Assembly: GCA_947498325.1 (NCBI GenBank)
Contig: CANMKE010000002.1
Location: forward strand, 248,001 to 312,000
DNA from: an uncultured Persicobacter sp.
GTDB lineage: Bacteria; Bacteroidota; Bacteroidia; Cytophagales; Cyclobacteriaceae
Reading direction: 5' to 3'
Length of the DNA stretch: 64,000 bases
The position numbers and the translations under genes are program-made. The notes beneath the pieces were generated by a model. It was given only the letters and a program-made list of their open reading frames with translations. It searched no databases and was not told where the DNA came from. Positions within the stretch are counted from its first letter, which is position 1. Each line of letters opens with the position of its first letter. Positions 17,506-26,602 of the stretch are shown here, piece after piece.

Positions 17506-18069
17506 TTATATACTTAAAGAGAATACGTCTGCTCTTTTGCCTTTTGCGTCAAATACTTTCTTTGCAAGGTCAAATCCATATGCTTCCACGGTTACCCCTG
17601 TTTTAGTGTCGCGAATATTAAAACCGTCGAGCTTGTCCCATTGCAGACTTTTATCCGCATCGAAAATAATCGTCTTTATGCCTTTATTATCGGGGTATTT
17701 AGGGTCATCGTTAATGACCATTTTAATAGCCGTAGGCTTGAATAGCCAAGCGGAACCATCATGGTATAAAATTTTAAATTCTATTGGATTCGTGTTCTGA
17801 ATTCCCTCAACAGGTACATCCATTTGAATCGTGAAGTGGTAACTCCCTGATGCCGTTGGAGCAGTCACATTCGATTCATTTTTAACAGGCTGCTCTTTAT
17901 TTTCCTCTGTCGATGGTTTATCGGTCGTTGAATTTGGTGAGGTACCTTGCACTTTTTGATGTGCTGCTTTGTGAGCAACAGGCTTGGGATCATCATTAGA
18001 TTTACTGCATGAGCACAATACGATAGCGCCCATTGCCAAGCTAAGTAGGTTTGTTTTGATTTTTTTCAT
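17506..18069 (-). CDS. Hypothetical lipoprotein
   Basis: A 187-residue protein with a lipoprotein signal (lipobox VLCSC, about residues 17-21). After the anchor comes a low-complexity linker rich in Lys, Ser, Thr and Glu (about 25-75), then a beta-rich domain with GSYHFTIQMDVP and WKLDG-like strands. No known domain is recognised. It is transcribed alone, convergent with rpiB. Confidence 0.65.
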   Translation of the reverse strand: MKKIKTNLLSLAMGAIVLCSCSKSNDDPKPVAHKAAHQKVQGTSPNSTTDKPSTEENKEQPVKNESNVTAPTASGSYHFTIQMDVPVEGIQNTNPIEFKILYHDGSAWLFKPTAIKMVINDDPKYPDNKGIKTIIFDADKSLQWDKLDGFNIRDTKTGVTVEAYGFDLAKKVFDAKGKRADVFSLSI

Positions 18070-18264
18070 GGTAAAATGGTTTTATTCTGATTTTGCAGAA
18101 AGTGTGCCCAATGACCATAAGGGATAAATATTGAATTCAAAGTAATGTTTATGATAATGAAGTTCGCTTGTTTTCAGATAGAAAGGAGACGCTTTGCCAT
18201 GCATTTGGCCCCCTGACAAATTGTTGTTACTTTCCAGGATTGGAAACCACTATTTGTAGATAAG

Positions 18265-21200
18265 ATGAAATTGACCGAAGGGATTTATGAGCAGCTAATC
18301 ACTTGTACTTTAGAGGAAAAGTTGCAGGAGGCAGATCAATATTTTATTGAACAAACGGAGATTGAACCCGCTGACGCAGCACGGATTTTATCAGAATATC
18401 TGCTGAAATTACTTCAATATGTACTCAATGAATTCAAAGGGAAACCGGCTGAAAGGCTACAGGCTCAACTGAATTTCACCAATCAACTCATTACAGACCT
18501 TGCTCAAAAGCTAAAGGATCAGGATCATTTTATTGATGAAAATCTTGTCGCTACAAAAGGGAACTTGCTGAAGCTTGTCCATTCGAAATTGGGGCATTCT
18601 GATACACAATTGAAGGGCAAATTAGCAGAATATTTTCCGGTGTCGGGTTTGCAGAAAAGTAGCTTATTTACCGGTAGCCATGCAGACCTGAACATGGATA
18701 CAGAACTGATCAAGGATATTTTATCCGCTGATCGGATCTATTGGGTGGTTTCATTTATCCGTTGGTCAGGAGTCCGGATTTACGAAGAAGCATTAAGGCG
18801 ATTTTTGGCGAACGGAGGACAGCTACAAGTTATCACAACAACTTACGTTGGTGCTACGGAGGCCAAAGCCGTTCAGTTTTTGGCTGATTTGCCCAATACC
18901 GAGGTCAAGGTTTCTTATAATACACAGCAGGAAAGGTTACATGCCAAATCTTATATATTTGAGCGAAATACGGGCTATGATACCGCTTATATTGGATCTT
19001 CAAACCTGTCGTATTCAGCCATGACCCGAGGGCTTGAGTGGAACATGAGGGTAACATCAGTAGAAAATACCCACATCATTCGTAAAGCCAAAGGAACATT
19101 TGAAACCTATTGGTCAAGTCCCGATTTTGAGGATTTCCGTCTCGGAGGTATAGAAAAGCTACAACAGGCACTGAGCTTCGGAAAAAGTAAAGGGGATAAA
19201 AAGGGCTTGATTTTGCCTATCTTCAAAATTCACCCCTACCCTTATCAGCAACAAATCCTGGATCGATTGGAGGCTGAAAGAAGCATTCATCATCGGTATC
19301 GAAATTTGGTCGTAGCAGCCACGGGAACGGGGAAAACAGTTATTTCTGCATTTGATTTTTTAAGGTATAAGAAGAAAAATCCGTCGGCCAAGCTGTTGTT
19401 TGTAGCGCATAGAAAAGAGATCCTCGAACAATCTCAACGGACTTTTGCGGCTTTACTCAAAGATGCCAATTTTGGCGAGTTGTGGGTGGGTGAACATCAA
19501 CCCGAATATGGTCATGAACAACTCTTCGTTTCCGTTCAAACGCTCAACAATCAAAGAGCATTTTTTGAAGAGCGTTTGGGAGCACATTATTACGATTTCA
19601 TTATCGTTGATGAGGCACACCACGGTCAGGCGAGTTCTTACCGTTTTGTGTTTGATTATTTTGAGCCTGAAATTCTTTTGGGACTTACGGCTACTCCTGA
19701 ACGGATGGATGGGCGCGATATTCGGGAAGATTTTGATCATCGCATCAGTGCAGAGATCCGATTGCCTGACGCCATGCATTTGCAATTGCTGACTCCTTTT
19801 CAATATTTTGTGGTAACAGATGACAGCGTTGATTTGTCGCGGGTTGCTTGGAAAAATGGAGGCTATGACAAAGCTGAATTGAGCAGAGTTTATACCGGAA
19901 ATGATCAGCGTGTACAATTGATTTTGGATAAGTTGGCACACTACCTCAATGATTATCAACAATGTTGTGCACTTGGTTTTTGTACCACTAAAGAGCATGC
20001 ACAATACATGTCGGGGAAATTTCAGATTGCGGGATTGGCAGCTGATTATCTGACAAGCGATCAATCAAGAGAACATCGTCAGCAGGTAGTCGCCAAGCTT
20101 CGTTCGGGAAAAATCAATTATCTTTTTGTGGTGGATTTATTCAATGAAGGAGTAGATATTCCGGAGGTGGATACGGTACTTTTTCTTCGACCTACGGAAA
20201 GCTTAACCGTATTTTTGCAGCAGCTTGGGCGTGGCTTGCGCTTGCAGGAAAACAAGGAATGTTTGACCGTTCTGGATTTTGTGGGGCAGGTACATCAGGC
20301 TTATGATTTTACTAAAAAGTTCCGTGCTTTGGTGGGAAAAGCACCTTATGGCTTAACCAAAGAAATCACGCAGGGCTTTCCTCATGTGACTTTTGGTTGC
20401 TCGATTATAATGGAACAGAAAGCGCAGCAGGTCGTCTTGGAGCATATTCGGGCAGCTGTCGTCAATCGACGTTCTTTGGTCTCCAAACTTGAAAATTGGC
20501 ATTCCGAAACCACTCAGCAACTGACACTATCCAACTTCTTGTCCTTTCATGATTTGGATATACGGGCGGTGTATAAAGTGGGATGTTGGACACAGCTTAA
20601 GCTTTGGGCAGGCATGATTGACCTTGATGATAATGACAACTATTTCAAGAAGATCGTAGCCGGACTCAAAAGATTAATTACGGCTAATGATCAGGCGTAT
20701 CTACAATATTTACGTGCTTATGTGGCAGGTAAATCAGCCACTCAAAAGGAAGCACTCAACCGGATGTTCCACTATCTCATTTGGGATGATGCAGGAAAGA
20801 AACTGAACTTTGAAAATGAGCAGCAGGCGGTAAATAAATTGAAAGATTTTCCTGATCTCTTGCAGGAGTTTAATGAGATCATTGAACAACGACTGGATCA
20901 GATTGATTACGTGATACCGACTTCATCTTTTGCATTTCCCTGTCAGTTAACCTTACATGCTCAATACAGCAGAACAGAGATTTTGGCCGCTTTTGGTGAC
21001 AGTACGTTTGAGAAAAAATCCTCTTCAAGGGAAGGGGTATTGAGTATCAAAAAGGACAATATCGATCTGTTGTTTGTTACTTTGGATAAATCTGAACGAG
21101 ACTTTTCCACTTCGACAATGTATGAGGATTATGCCATAAGTGATACCTTATTTCATTGGCAATCGCAAAATAGTGCCACCCCTTTGCGCGGCGTAGGCCT

Positions 21201-21411
21201 TTCTTATATCGAACAAAAACGAAATAAGAAAAACATTCTACTATTTGTCCGAGAAAAGAAACGGGATGAATACGGCCTGACAATGCCATTTACCTTTTTA
21301 GGACCTGTGGCTTATAGAAAACATCGTGGCGAAAAGCCGATGAGTATCGAATGGGCATTAGATGTACCGATGCCGGCAAGTTTGGTCTCAGTAAGTAAAA
21401 AGATGGGGTAA
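18265..21411 (+). CDS. PLD-like nuclease / superfamily 2 helicase fusion with DUF3427-type C-terminus
   Basis: A 1048-residue protein. The N-terminal part (about 130-290) is a phospholipase-D-like nuclease domain with HAKSYIF (about 226) followed by GSSNLSYSAM. A DEAD/DEAH-type helicase follows: Walker A ATGTGKT (about 352), DEAHHGQ (about 449), GLTATPERMDG (about 473), and motif VI QLGRGLR (about 655). The C-terminal third (about 690-1048) matches my memory of the DUF3427 region found on such helicases. It is probably a DNA-acting enzyme, possibly in defence or repair. It stands alone, with no methylase or other restriction partner nearby. The domain order is seen; the role is inferred. Confidence 0.82.
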   Translation: MKLTEGIYEQLITCTLEEKLQEADQYFIEQTEIEPADAARILSEYLLKLLQYVLNEFKGKPAERLQAQLNFTNQLITDLAQKLKDQDHFIDENLVATKGNLLKLVHSKLGHSDTQLKGKLAEYFPVSGLQKSSLFTGSHADLNMDTELIKDILSADRIYWVVSFIRWSGVRIYEEALRRFLANGGQLQVITTTYVGATEAKAVQFLADLPNTEVKVSYNTQQERLHAKSYIFERNTGYDTAYIGSSNLSYSAMTRGLEWNMRVTSVENTHIIRKAKGTFETYWSSPDFEDFRLGGIEKLQQALSFGKSKGDKKGLILPIFKIHPYPYQQQILDRLEAERSIHHRYRNLVVAATGTGKTVISAFDFLRYKKKNPSAKLLFVAHRKEILEQSQRTFAALLKDANFGELWVGEHQPEYGHEQLFVSVQTLNNQRAFFEERLGAHYYDFIIVDEAHHGQASSYRFVFDYFEPEILLGLTATPERMDGRDIREDFDHRISAEIRLPDAMHLQLLTPFQYFVVTDDSVDLSRVAWKNGGYDKAELSRVYTGNDQRVQLILDKLAHYLNDYQQCCALGFCTTKEHAQYMSGKFQIAGLAADYLTSDQSREHRQQVVAKLRSGKINYLFVVDLFNEGVDIPEVDTVLFLRPTESLTVFLQQLGRGLRLQENKECLTVLDFVGQVHQAYDFTKKFRALVGKAPYGLTKEITQGFPHVTFGCSIIMEQKAQQVVLEHIRAAVVNRRSLVSKLENWHSETTQQLTLSNFLSFHDLDIRAVYKVGCWTQLKLWAGMIDLDDNDNYFKKIVAGLKRLITANDQAYLQYLRAYVAGKSATQKEALNRMFHYLIWDDAGKKLNFENEQQAVNKLKDFPDLLQEFNEIIEQRLDQIDYVIPTSSFAFPCQLTLHAQYSRTEILAAFGDSTFEKKSSSREGVLSIKKDNIDLLFVTLDKSERDFSTSTMYEDYAISDTLFHWQSQNSATPLRGVGLSYIEQKRNKKNILLFVREKKRDEYGLTMPFTFLGPVAYRKHRGEKPMSIEWALDVPMPASLVSVSKKMG

Positions 21412-21434
21412 GGGATATCGAGGCTATTAGAGCT

Positions 21435-21457
21435 ATCACGAGAGGGACTCTCGCGAT
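21435..21457. repeat. REP-like hairpin
   Basis: ATCACGAGAG and CTCTCGCGAT form a near-perfect palindrome around GGA in the gap between the convergent helicase and ung genes. A similar hairpin with a GGGGAT loop occurs at 60239-60266. Confidence 0.45.
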
Positions 21458-21471
21458 AGACAGGGTAAAAT

Positions 21472-21500
21472 AAAAATCATGGTAATCCTTTTCATCAAGG
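21472..21500. repeat. Dispersed 29-bp repeat, copy 1
   Basis: A 29-base stretch beginning AAAAATCATGGTAATCCTTT and ending ATCAAGG. It differs from the copy at 60745-60773 at two bases. The minus strand reads KDYHDF in both copies. It lies in a non-coding gap, so it is a mobile or decayed repeat rather than a gene. Confidence 0.6.
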
Positions 21501-21609
21501 TCCTTTTCAACACTTGCTAATGTTTCATTTTTCATGGAATAAATCTCATGCCTATTACGAAAAGCCTTTGTCATGGCTCTTGTGCCGAAGGAGCATTGAG
21601 TAATAGCTT

Positions 21610-21623
21610 CGGGTTTTAACCCG
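21610..21623. repeat. Short palindrome in the helicase-ung gap
   Basis: CGGGTTTTAACCCG is an inverted repeat with a 2-base centre. Similar CGGGTT/AACCCG hairpins are, to my recollection, frequent intergenic repeats in Bacteroidota. Confidence 0.35.
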
Positions 21624-21652
21624 ATGAAAATAAAGATTAAGATTTGAGATTC

Positions 21653-22318
21653 TCACCACTCCACCTCCTTCAACCCCTTTTCCTTCAAATATTTATTCGT
21701 TTTACTGAAGTGCTCATTGCCCAAAAAACCGCGGTGTGCTGATAGTGGCGAAGGGTGTGCGGAGGTTAAAATACAATGTTTACTTTCATCAATTAAGCTC
21801 GCCTTCTTTTGTGCATAAGCGCCCCAAAGGATGAAAACGACATGCTCCTTTTCATCTGCAATTTTTTGAATTACCGCATCAGTAAATGTTTCCCAACCTT
21901 GCTTTTGGTGGCTTCCTGCTTTCCCATTCTCTACCGTTAGCGTGGCATTCAACAGCAAAACTCCTTGGTCGGCCCAACGTTCCAAATTACCGCTGAAGGG
22001 AGGGTCAATGTCCAGATCACGCTTCAGTTCTTTGAAAATATTGCGTAATGAAGGTGGGAAGGCGACCCCATCCATCACCGAAAAACTCAATCCATGTGCT
22101 TGGCCCATGCCGTGGTAAGGGTCCTGTCCCAATATTACAACTCGGGTATTTTGAAATATCGACCGCTCAAAAGCATTGAATACCATGGGTTTTGGCGGGT
22201 AAACGATACTGTTTTTATAGGCTTCGTCCACAAATTTTTCCAGTGATTTAAAATAGGGCTGAGCGGTTTCATGAGCCAGTATTGTCTGCCAGTCGGCAGG
22301 GAGTTGGAGGGAGTTCAT
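21653..22318 (-). CDS. ung: Uracil-DNA glycosylase
   Basis: A 221-residue enzyme that removes uracil from DNA to begin base excision repair. The chosen start (ATG at 22316-22318) gives the usual family length; an ATG 39 bases upstream would add a hydrophobic, non-conserved extension. Motifs: GQDPYHG with the catalytic Asp66, GVAFPPSLRNIFKEL, LLLNATLTVE, and HPSPLSAHRGF with the active-site histidine (about 190). It is convergent with the helicase gene. Confidence 0.96.
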   Translation of the reverse strand: MNSLQLPADWQTILAHETAQPYFKSLEKFVDEAYKNSIVYPPKPMVFNAFERSIFQNTRVVILGQDPYHGMGQAHGLSFSVMDGVAFPPSLRNIFKELKRDLDIDPPFSGNLERWADQGVLLLNATLTVENGKAGSHQKQGWETFTDAVIQKIADEKEHVVFILWGAYAQKKASLIDESKHCILTSAHPSPLSAHRGFLGNEHFSKTNKYLKEKGLKEVEW

Positions 22319-22481
22319 ATCAATCGTATGGTTTAAAAGGAAGTCCAAAATTAACAATTTTTACCGAGAAGCGTTATGCCTCCGAACAGTTAGTGAGCAA
22401 ATACAGAAATATAGAAAATTGTATATTTGATTAAAAAAATTACCTACTAACTTACAGCTTTTACGACATGTTGCTTAGTTA

Positions 22482-23627
22482 ATGAAAAAAAAGGGATTGA
22501 TTTTGATGCTATTGTGTACTGCGTTTATTTCCGCATTTGCACAGGATGTAGTAGAAGGGCAGGATAATTTTGAGAAAGGATCCATGGAATTTGTGGAGCA
22601 AGTAATGGACTTGATCACTATTGACCGTCCAAAATATACACTTTCATTTTATCCTCTGCTGGATTACAGTGAGCAGGTTGGCCTGGATGTGGGCATCATG
22701 CCTGTGATCGTTTTTAAATCTCATCTGCAGGAAGTTCAGAAAAGTAAGTACAGCCGCCCAACTTCTATTGTCCCCTCTTTTTCTTACTCTACAAAAGGAC
22801 AACTGCACCTTGATGCCGATTTAATTTATTATAATCCAAATGGGTGGCTGGTGACCTCTCGAATGTTATGGACACGTATTCCCGATACTTTTTTTGGAAT
22901 TGGTGGACCGACAGGCGAAGAAACGAGTTTTTTCGCCAATACCTTTGGCCTTGAAGGCGTAGTGTTGCACCCTATCACGGACAAGTTCTTTCTGGGAGGT
23001 TCTTATGACCTTTCCTGGGTAAGCAATTCAGGCTTCTCGAATGGTGGACTGAATGAAAATATAAATGGGTATGAAGGAGGTTTTTTAACGGGAATAGGGC
23101 TTGATGCGCGTTTCGACACGAGAAATGACATTCTCTATCCTACCAAAGGTGAGATTTTTACTTTTGATTACCGCTATTATTTCGGTGATTTTACTTTTCA
23201 GCATTTTGAGCTTGATTTGGCCTCCTTTTGGTCGATTGGTTCGCCCAAAAATGTGATCGGTGTGCAAGGGTATTATGAGTTTGTGGTGGGAGACGATGTG
23301 CCATTTTACAAATTACCCTCCTTGGGTGGCAGTCGATTGCTGCGTTCAATAGGCCACCCAAACAAGTATATCGATAATCATATCTATTATTTGCAGACAG
23401 AATATCGCCGTCATATTTATGGCCGATTTGGTGCCGCTTTTTTCGGTGGTTGGGGTAACCGTCGGGAAGATTGGTCGGCCTCCCTGACCCGAGATGGCAA
23501 GTGGATGTACGGTGCGGGGCTTCGGTTTCAGTTATTGCCTAAAGATCACATCAATTTCAGGCTTGATATCGGGAAGAGTCCTGGGGAAGAAGTGGCTATT
23601 TTCTTTACCATGCGGGAATCTTTTTAA
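22482..23627 (+). CDS. BamA/TamA-family outer-membrane barrel protein
   Basis: A 381-residue protein with a signal peptide (1-20, ending AFAQ) and a beta-barrel resembling the Omp85 surface-antigen domain, without POTRA repeats. The family-like GLDARFDTRNDILYPTKG (about 205-222) and LGGSRLLRSIGH (about 283) are visible, and the protein ends in an aromatic (RESF), as barrel proteins do. Omp85 relatives this short are usually lone barrels of unknown cargo. It has its own promoter region and lies near ung and nth without functional linkage. Confidence 0.8.
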   Translation: MKKKGLILMLLCTAFISAFAQDVVEGQDNFEKGSMEFVEQVMDLITIDRPKYTLSFYPLLDYSEQVGLDVGIMPVIVFKSHLQEVQKSKYSRPTSIVPSFSYSTKGQLHLDADLIYYNPNGWLVTSRMLWTRIPDTFFGIGGPTGEETSFFANTFGLEGVVLHPITDKFFLGGSYDLSWVSNSGFSNGGLNENINGYEGGFLTGIGLDARFDTRNDILYPTKGEIFTFDYRYYFGDFTFQHFELDLASFWSIGSPKNVIGVQGYYEFVVGDDVPFYKLPSLGGSRLLRSIGHPNKYIDNHIYYLQTEYRRHIYGRFGAAFFGGWGNRREDWSASLTRDGKWMYGAGLRFQLLPKDHINFRLDIGKSPGEEVAIFFTMRESF

Positions 23628-23901
23628 GCTGTTAAGTGTTCAGTCAATACATCGCCTGAGTAAATGCTTAAACTAATGGTGTAGCTCCTGCATTATTGCA
23701 CGGCGTCATATTGTCAACAGATGTTCATAGATTTTTTATTTGGTAAATCGAATATCACCAACCTCAAATCATCTTCATTATCAACTGACGGCTACTGATT
23801 CGGCTTTATTCACATTTAATCAGCTTGGGCAGTTTTTTATCCAAATCTGAAATACGATATTGAGTATTTTATACCTGAAAGCACATTTCGATCGAATTAG
23901 C

Positions 23902-24552
23902 ATGACCCGAAAAGAAAGATACGAAGGCATATTAAGTTATTTTGCCGAAGCGCAACCCGAAGTAGAAACGGAGCTGCATTACTCCAACCCTTTTGAACTC
24001 ATTGTGGCGGTGGCACTTTCTGCCCAATGCACCGACAAGCGGGTGAATATGGTAACCCCTGCCCTGTTTCAGGATTTTCCTACGCCAGCGCATTTGGCCA
24101 ACGCTCATTTTGATGAGCTATTTCCATATATTCGAAGCATCAGTTACCCCAACAATAAGACTAAACACCTGATTGGAATGGGTAAAATGCTTGTAGAGGA
24201 TTTCAATAGCGAGGTGCCTTCAACGATCAAAGAGCTGGTAAAATTGCCTGGGGTTGGTCGGAAAACGGCCAATGTAATCGTATCGGTGGTTTATGATCAG
24301 CCTGCAATGGCCGTGGACACGCATGTGTATCGGGTTTCTAAACGTATTGGTTTGGTCAACATGACCTCCTCAACTCCTTTGGAAGTCGAAAAACAATTGA
24401 TGCGGCATATTCCTACGGAGGTGGTGCCCAAAGCACACCATTGGCTGATTTTGCATGGGCGATATGTTTGTCTGGCGCGCCGTCCTAAATGTGAAGATTG
24501 CAAGATCACGGCTTTTTGTAAGGCTTATGATAAGCAAGTATTTACCTTTTAA
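23902..24552 (+). CDS. nth: Endonuclease III
   Basis: A 216-residue DNA glycosylase/AP lyase that removes oxidised pyrimidines. The start at 23902 is chosen because it opens with the conserved TRKERYEGIL region; an ATG 42 bases upstream would add a non-conserved extension. The helix-hairpin-helix LPGVGRKTAN holds catalytic Lys121 and is followed by VDTHVYRV with catalytic Asp139. The C-terminal cysteines are spaced C-x6-C-x2-C-x5-C, the standard iron-sulfur loop. Confidence 0.96.
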   Translation: MTRKERYEGILSYFAEAQPEVETELHYSNPFELIVAVALSAQCTDKRVNMVTPALFQDFPTPAHLANAHFDELFPYIRSISYPNNKTKHLIGMGKMLVEDFNSEVPSTIKELVKLPGVGRKTANVIVSVVYDQPAMAVDTHVYRVSKRIGLVNMTSSTPLEVEKQLMRHIPTEVVPKAHHWLILHGRYVCLARRPKCEDCKITAFCKAYDKQVFTF

Positions 24553-24625
24553 ATTTATCACTGAGGAGCATTTTATATGACTCCTTTTTTATTGATTATC
24601 CATTTCCAAAAAATCGATCTTCTTT

Positions 24626-26461
24626 ATGTCTGCAATACACCTCATCTGGGACAAGCAAAATCAAAACGGCGAAGCACTGATCAACAAAATGCTTGGTGCA
24701 TGTGAACACATGGGAAACCAGCCGTTGAGTTATCAACAAATACCTTTATCAATAGGAACAATTTACCTTGCGGTGAATAATTTGCTGATCGGTGAACTGG
24801 AGAAAGCGACACTTCAGCCGCTCAGTGATAAAGAAAGCACTTGTTTTGCAGCAATGGAAGGCGATTTATTTAACTATCATGATATTAAGAATAACTTAAT
24901 GGATAGTGGGGTGCATTTCAGCTCTCTTTCCGATGCTGAAGTGTGGATGGAATGGTGCAAAAATGACGAATTTGAAGCCTTTTCTAACCTAAACGGGGAT
25001 TTTGTGGGCTTTTTTGTGGATAAGTCTGTTGATAAGTTGATAATTGTGGATAACTCGAAGAGTGGTCGGTCGGTTTATCATTATGAAGACAAGAATTATT
25101 TGGTATTATCCTCCGCTTTTCAGGCAATTTCAGCGACAGCGTTACCTGTTAAATCCATTGATAATTTGGTAGTTAGTCAAATTTTGGCGCAGGGTTTTGC
25201 TTCAGGTAATCAAACTTTGTTTAAAAACATTCAAAAGCTTACATCATTAAAAGTATATAAATATGACTGTGGAGATCTGTCTGATAACTTATCCACAATC
25301 GTGGGTAAGTCCGTGGATAAAGTTTCTCAAGGTGAAAATATCACCAATTTAGATGCTTTGGAGGAAGCTCTGGTCGATGCCTTATTCATGGAAACTACTG
25401 CTGAAAAGAACATCGGTTTATTGTTTACCGGAGGGCAAATTTCTACCTCTTTGGCTACTGCAGGGCGTGTTGGAGGGGTAAGGGCAGCCTTGACTTACAG
25501 CTTGGCTAATGCCCCCAAAGAAGGTGATAAACGCTACGGTGATTTCCGCTTTGCTGAAGATACGTCCTATGAGGAGGGATTAGCATTATATCAAGAAGTC
25601 CTCTCTGATAAATCTTTGGAGTTGTGGGATGAATTTATTCAGAAAATGGAAAGCCCGGTATTGACAGCATCAGCCTTTGTCCATTTTGTTTTGAGTAAAT
25701 TTGTTGGTGAGCGGTCGCACATTTTATTGTCAGGCTTTGGTGCCGATGCCCTGGCCTTGTCAGATTTAAAAACTTATGCCTATTATCAGTATATCAAATA
25801 TTATGACAGCCTGAAGCCGTGGATTCCCATGCTGAAAAAAATGAAAGGCTTACTGCCTGAAAAAAGTATGCTGCCAGTGAAGAAGCACCTCGATTTGCTG
25901 AATATACTCGGGCAGCATATTGATGAAGACCCTAAGGAGGTAAAACGAAAGCTGTTCAGTATTTTGGAGGAGTTTACTGAGGGAACTGCTGCGATGCCAT
26001 TGGAAGAGATGAAGTATGAAAATTGCTTTGAAAAGGTTGGCGACCACCTGAATGCGGAAGTGCGGCAGATTTTCAGGGCAAATCAGCAACAAGTCAGAAT
26101 GCCTTTTCTGAATGACCTTGTGGTTGGGCAGTTTGTTAATTCATCGGTAGAGGATTTGCTGGAGAATGGGCGGAATGCACATTTAAAGGCGATGCTCAGG
26201 GCATGGGGAAAAGAGACCGTGGCTTCCCGACCGAAGTATCAGACTAAATTGCCGTGGATTTCATGGCTGAAAGCAGGTGGCGCAATACCCGTGAAAACAC
26301 AGCTTGCACGTCGGGAATCGGCTATTTATGAGTTTGTGGATTTTGAGCAAACGCAACAATACCTCGACGAGGCTTTGCAGGGGAAGTCAGATCAGCATGA
26401 GCGACTCTGGGCCATTGCCGTGATGGGCGCCTGGCTGGATAAGCATGGTGCTATCGCCTGA
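24626..26461 (+). CDS. Asparagine-synthetase-like protein with degenerate active sites
   Basis: A 611-residue protein with the layout of glutamine-hydrolysing asparagine synthetase (AsnB): an N-terminal glutaminase-like domain (about 1-190, with LNGDFVGFF) and a synthetase-like domain (about 240-600, with LLSGFGADALAL and VRMPFLNDLVV). The N-terminus begins MSAIHLIW, so the catalytic Cys2 is absent, and the ATP-binding SGGxDS motif is changed to TGGQISTS (about 268). Normal asparagine synthesis is therefore unlikely. It may be a diverged amide ligase, as in some natural-product pathways, or a non-catalytic homologue. No biosynthetic neighbours are seen. The coding DNA holds a cluster of DnaA boxes at 25015-25320. 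Confidence 0.75.
   Translation: MSAIHLIWDKQNQNGEALINKMLGACEHMGNQPLSYQQIPLSIGTIYLAVNNLLIGELEKATLQPLSDKESTCFAAMEGDLFNYHDIKNNLMDSGVHFSSLSDAEVWMEWCKNDEFEAFSNLNGDFVGFFVDKSVDKLIIVDNSKSGRSVYHYEDKNYLVLSSAFQAISATALPVKSIDNLVVSQILAQGFASGNQTLFKNIQKLTSLKVYKYDCGDLSDNLSTIVGKSVDKVSQGENITNLDALEEALVDALFMETTAEKNIGLLFTGGQISTSLATAGRVGGVRAALTYSLANAPKEGDKRYGDFRFAEDTSYEEGLALYQEVLSDKSLELWDEFIQKMESPVLTASAFVHFVLSKFVGERSHILLSGFGADALALSDLKTYAYYQYIKYYDSLKPWIPMLKKMKGLLPEKSMLPVKKHLDLLNILGQHIDEDPKEVKRKLFSILEEFTEGTAAMPLEEMKYENCFEKVGDHLNAEVRQIFRANQQQVRMPFLNDLVVGQFVNSSVEDLLENGRNAHLKAMLRAWGKETVASRPKYQTKLPWISWLKAGGAIPVKTQLARRESAIYEFVDFEQTQQYLDEALQGKSDQHERLWAIAVMGAWLDKHGAIA
25015..25320. other. Cluster of DnaA-box sequences inside a coding region
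   Basis: Exact DnaA boxes (TTATCCACA or its complement) occur at 25015-25023, 25045-25053 and 25289-25297. One-mismatch boxes occur at 25027-25035 (TGTTGATAA) and 25312-25320 (CGTGGATAA), and another at 24730-24738. The first group is head to tail at about 10-12 bp steps; the last two face each other. This may be an initiator-binding or titration site, or a by-product of the Val-Asp-Lys/Asn codons here. Confidence 0.45.
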
Positions 26462-26471
26462 GGGCAGCCAT

Positions 26472-26501
26472 TGAGATCGTAGCCCCCCTCCCCTGATCTC
26501 A
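26472..26501. terminator. Weak hairpin between convergent genes
   Basis: TGAGATC and GATCTCA pair across a 16-base C-rich loop, just after the asparagine-synthetase-like gene. The following tail is only ATTTG, so terminator activity is uncertain. Confidence 0.3.
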
Positions 26502-26602
26502 TTTGATGGCGTATACTGACTCAAAACTATCGCCCACCCCTGACCGATAAGTGCATTTATCCATCACGAGTTAGTGGGACTTCTGCACGCCACTCATTTT
26601 TG

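Noticed and set aside
19453-20064. Minus-strand ORF of 203 codons
   Set aside because: Antisense to the helicase core, whose motifs are complete.
21290-21574. Minus-strand ORF of 94 codons
   Set aside because: It overlaps the helicase 3' end and the dispersed repeat, with no recognisable protein.
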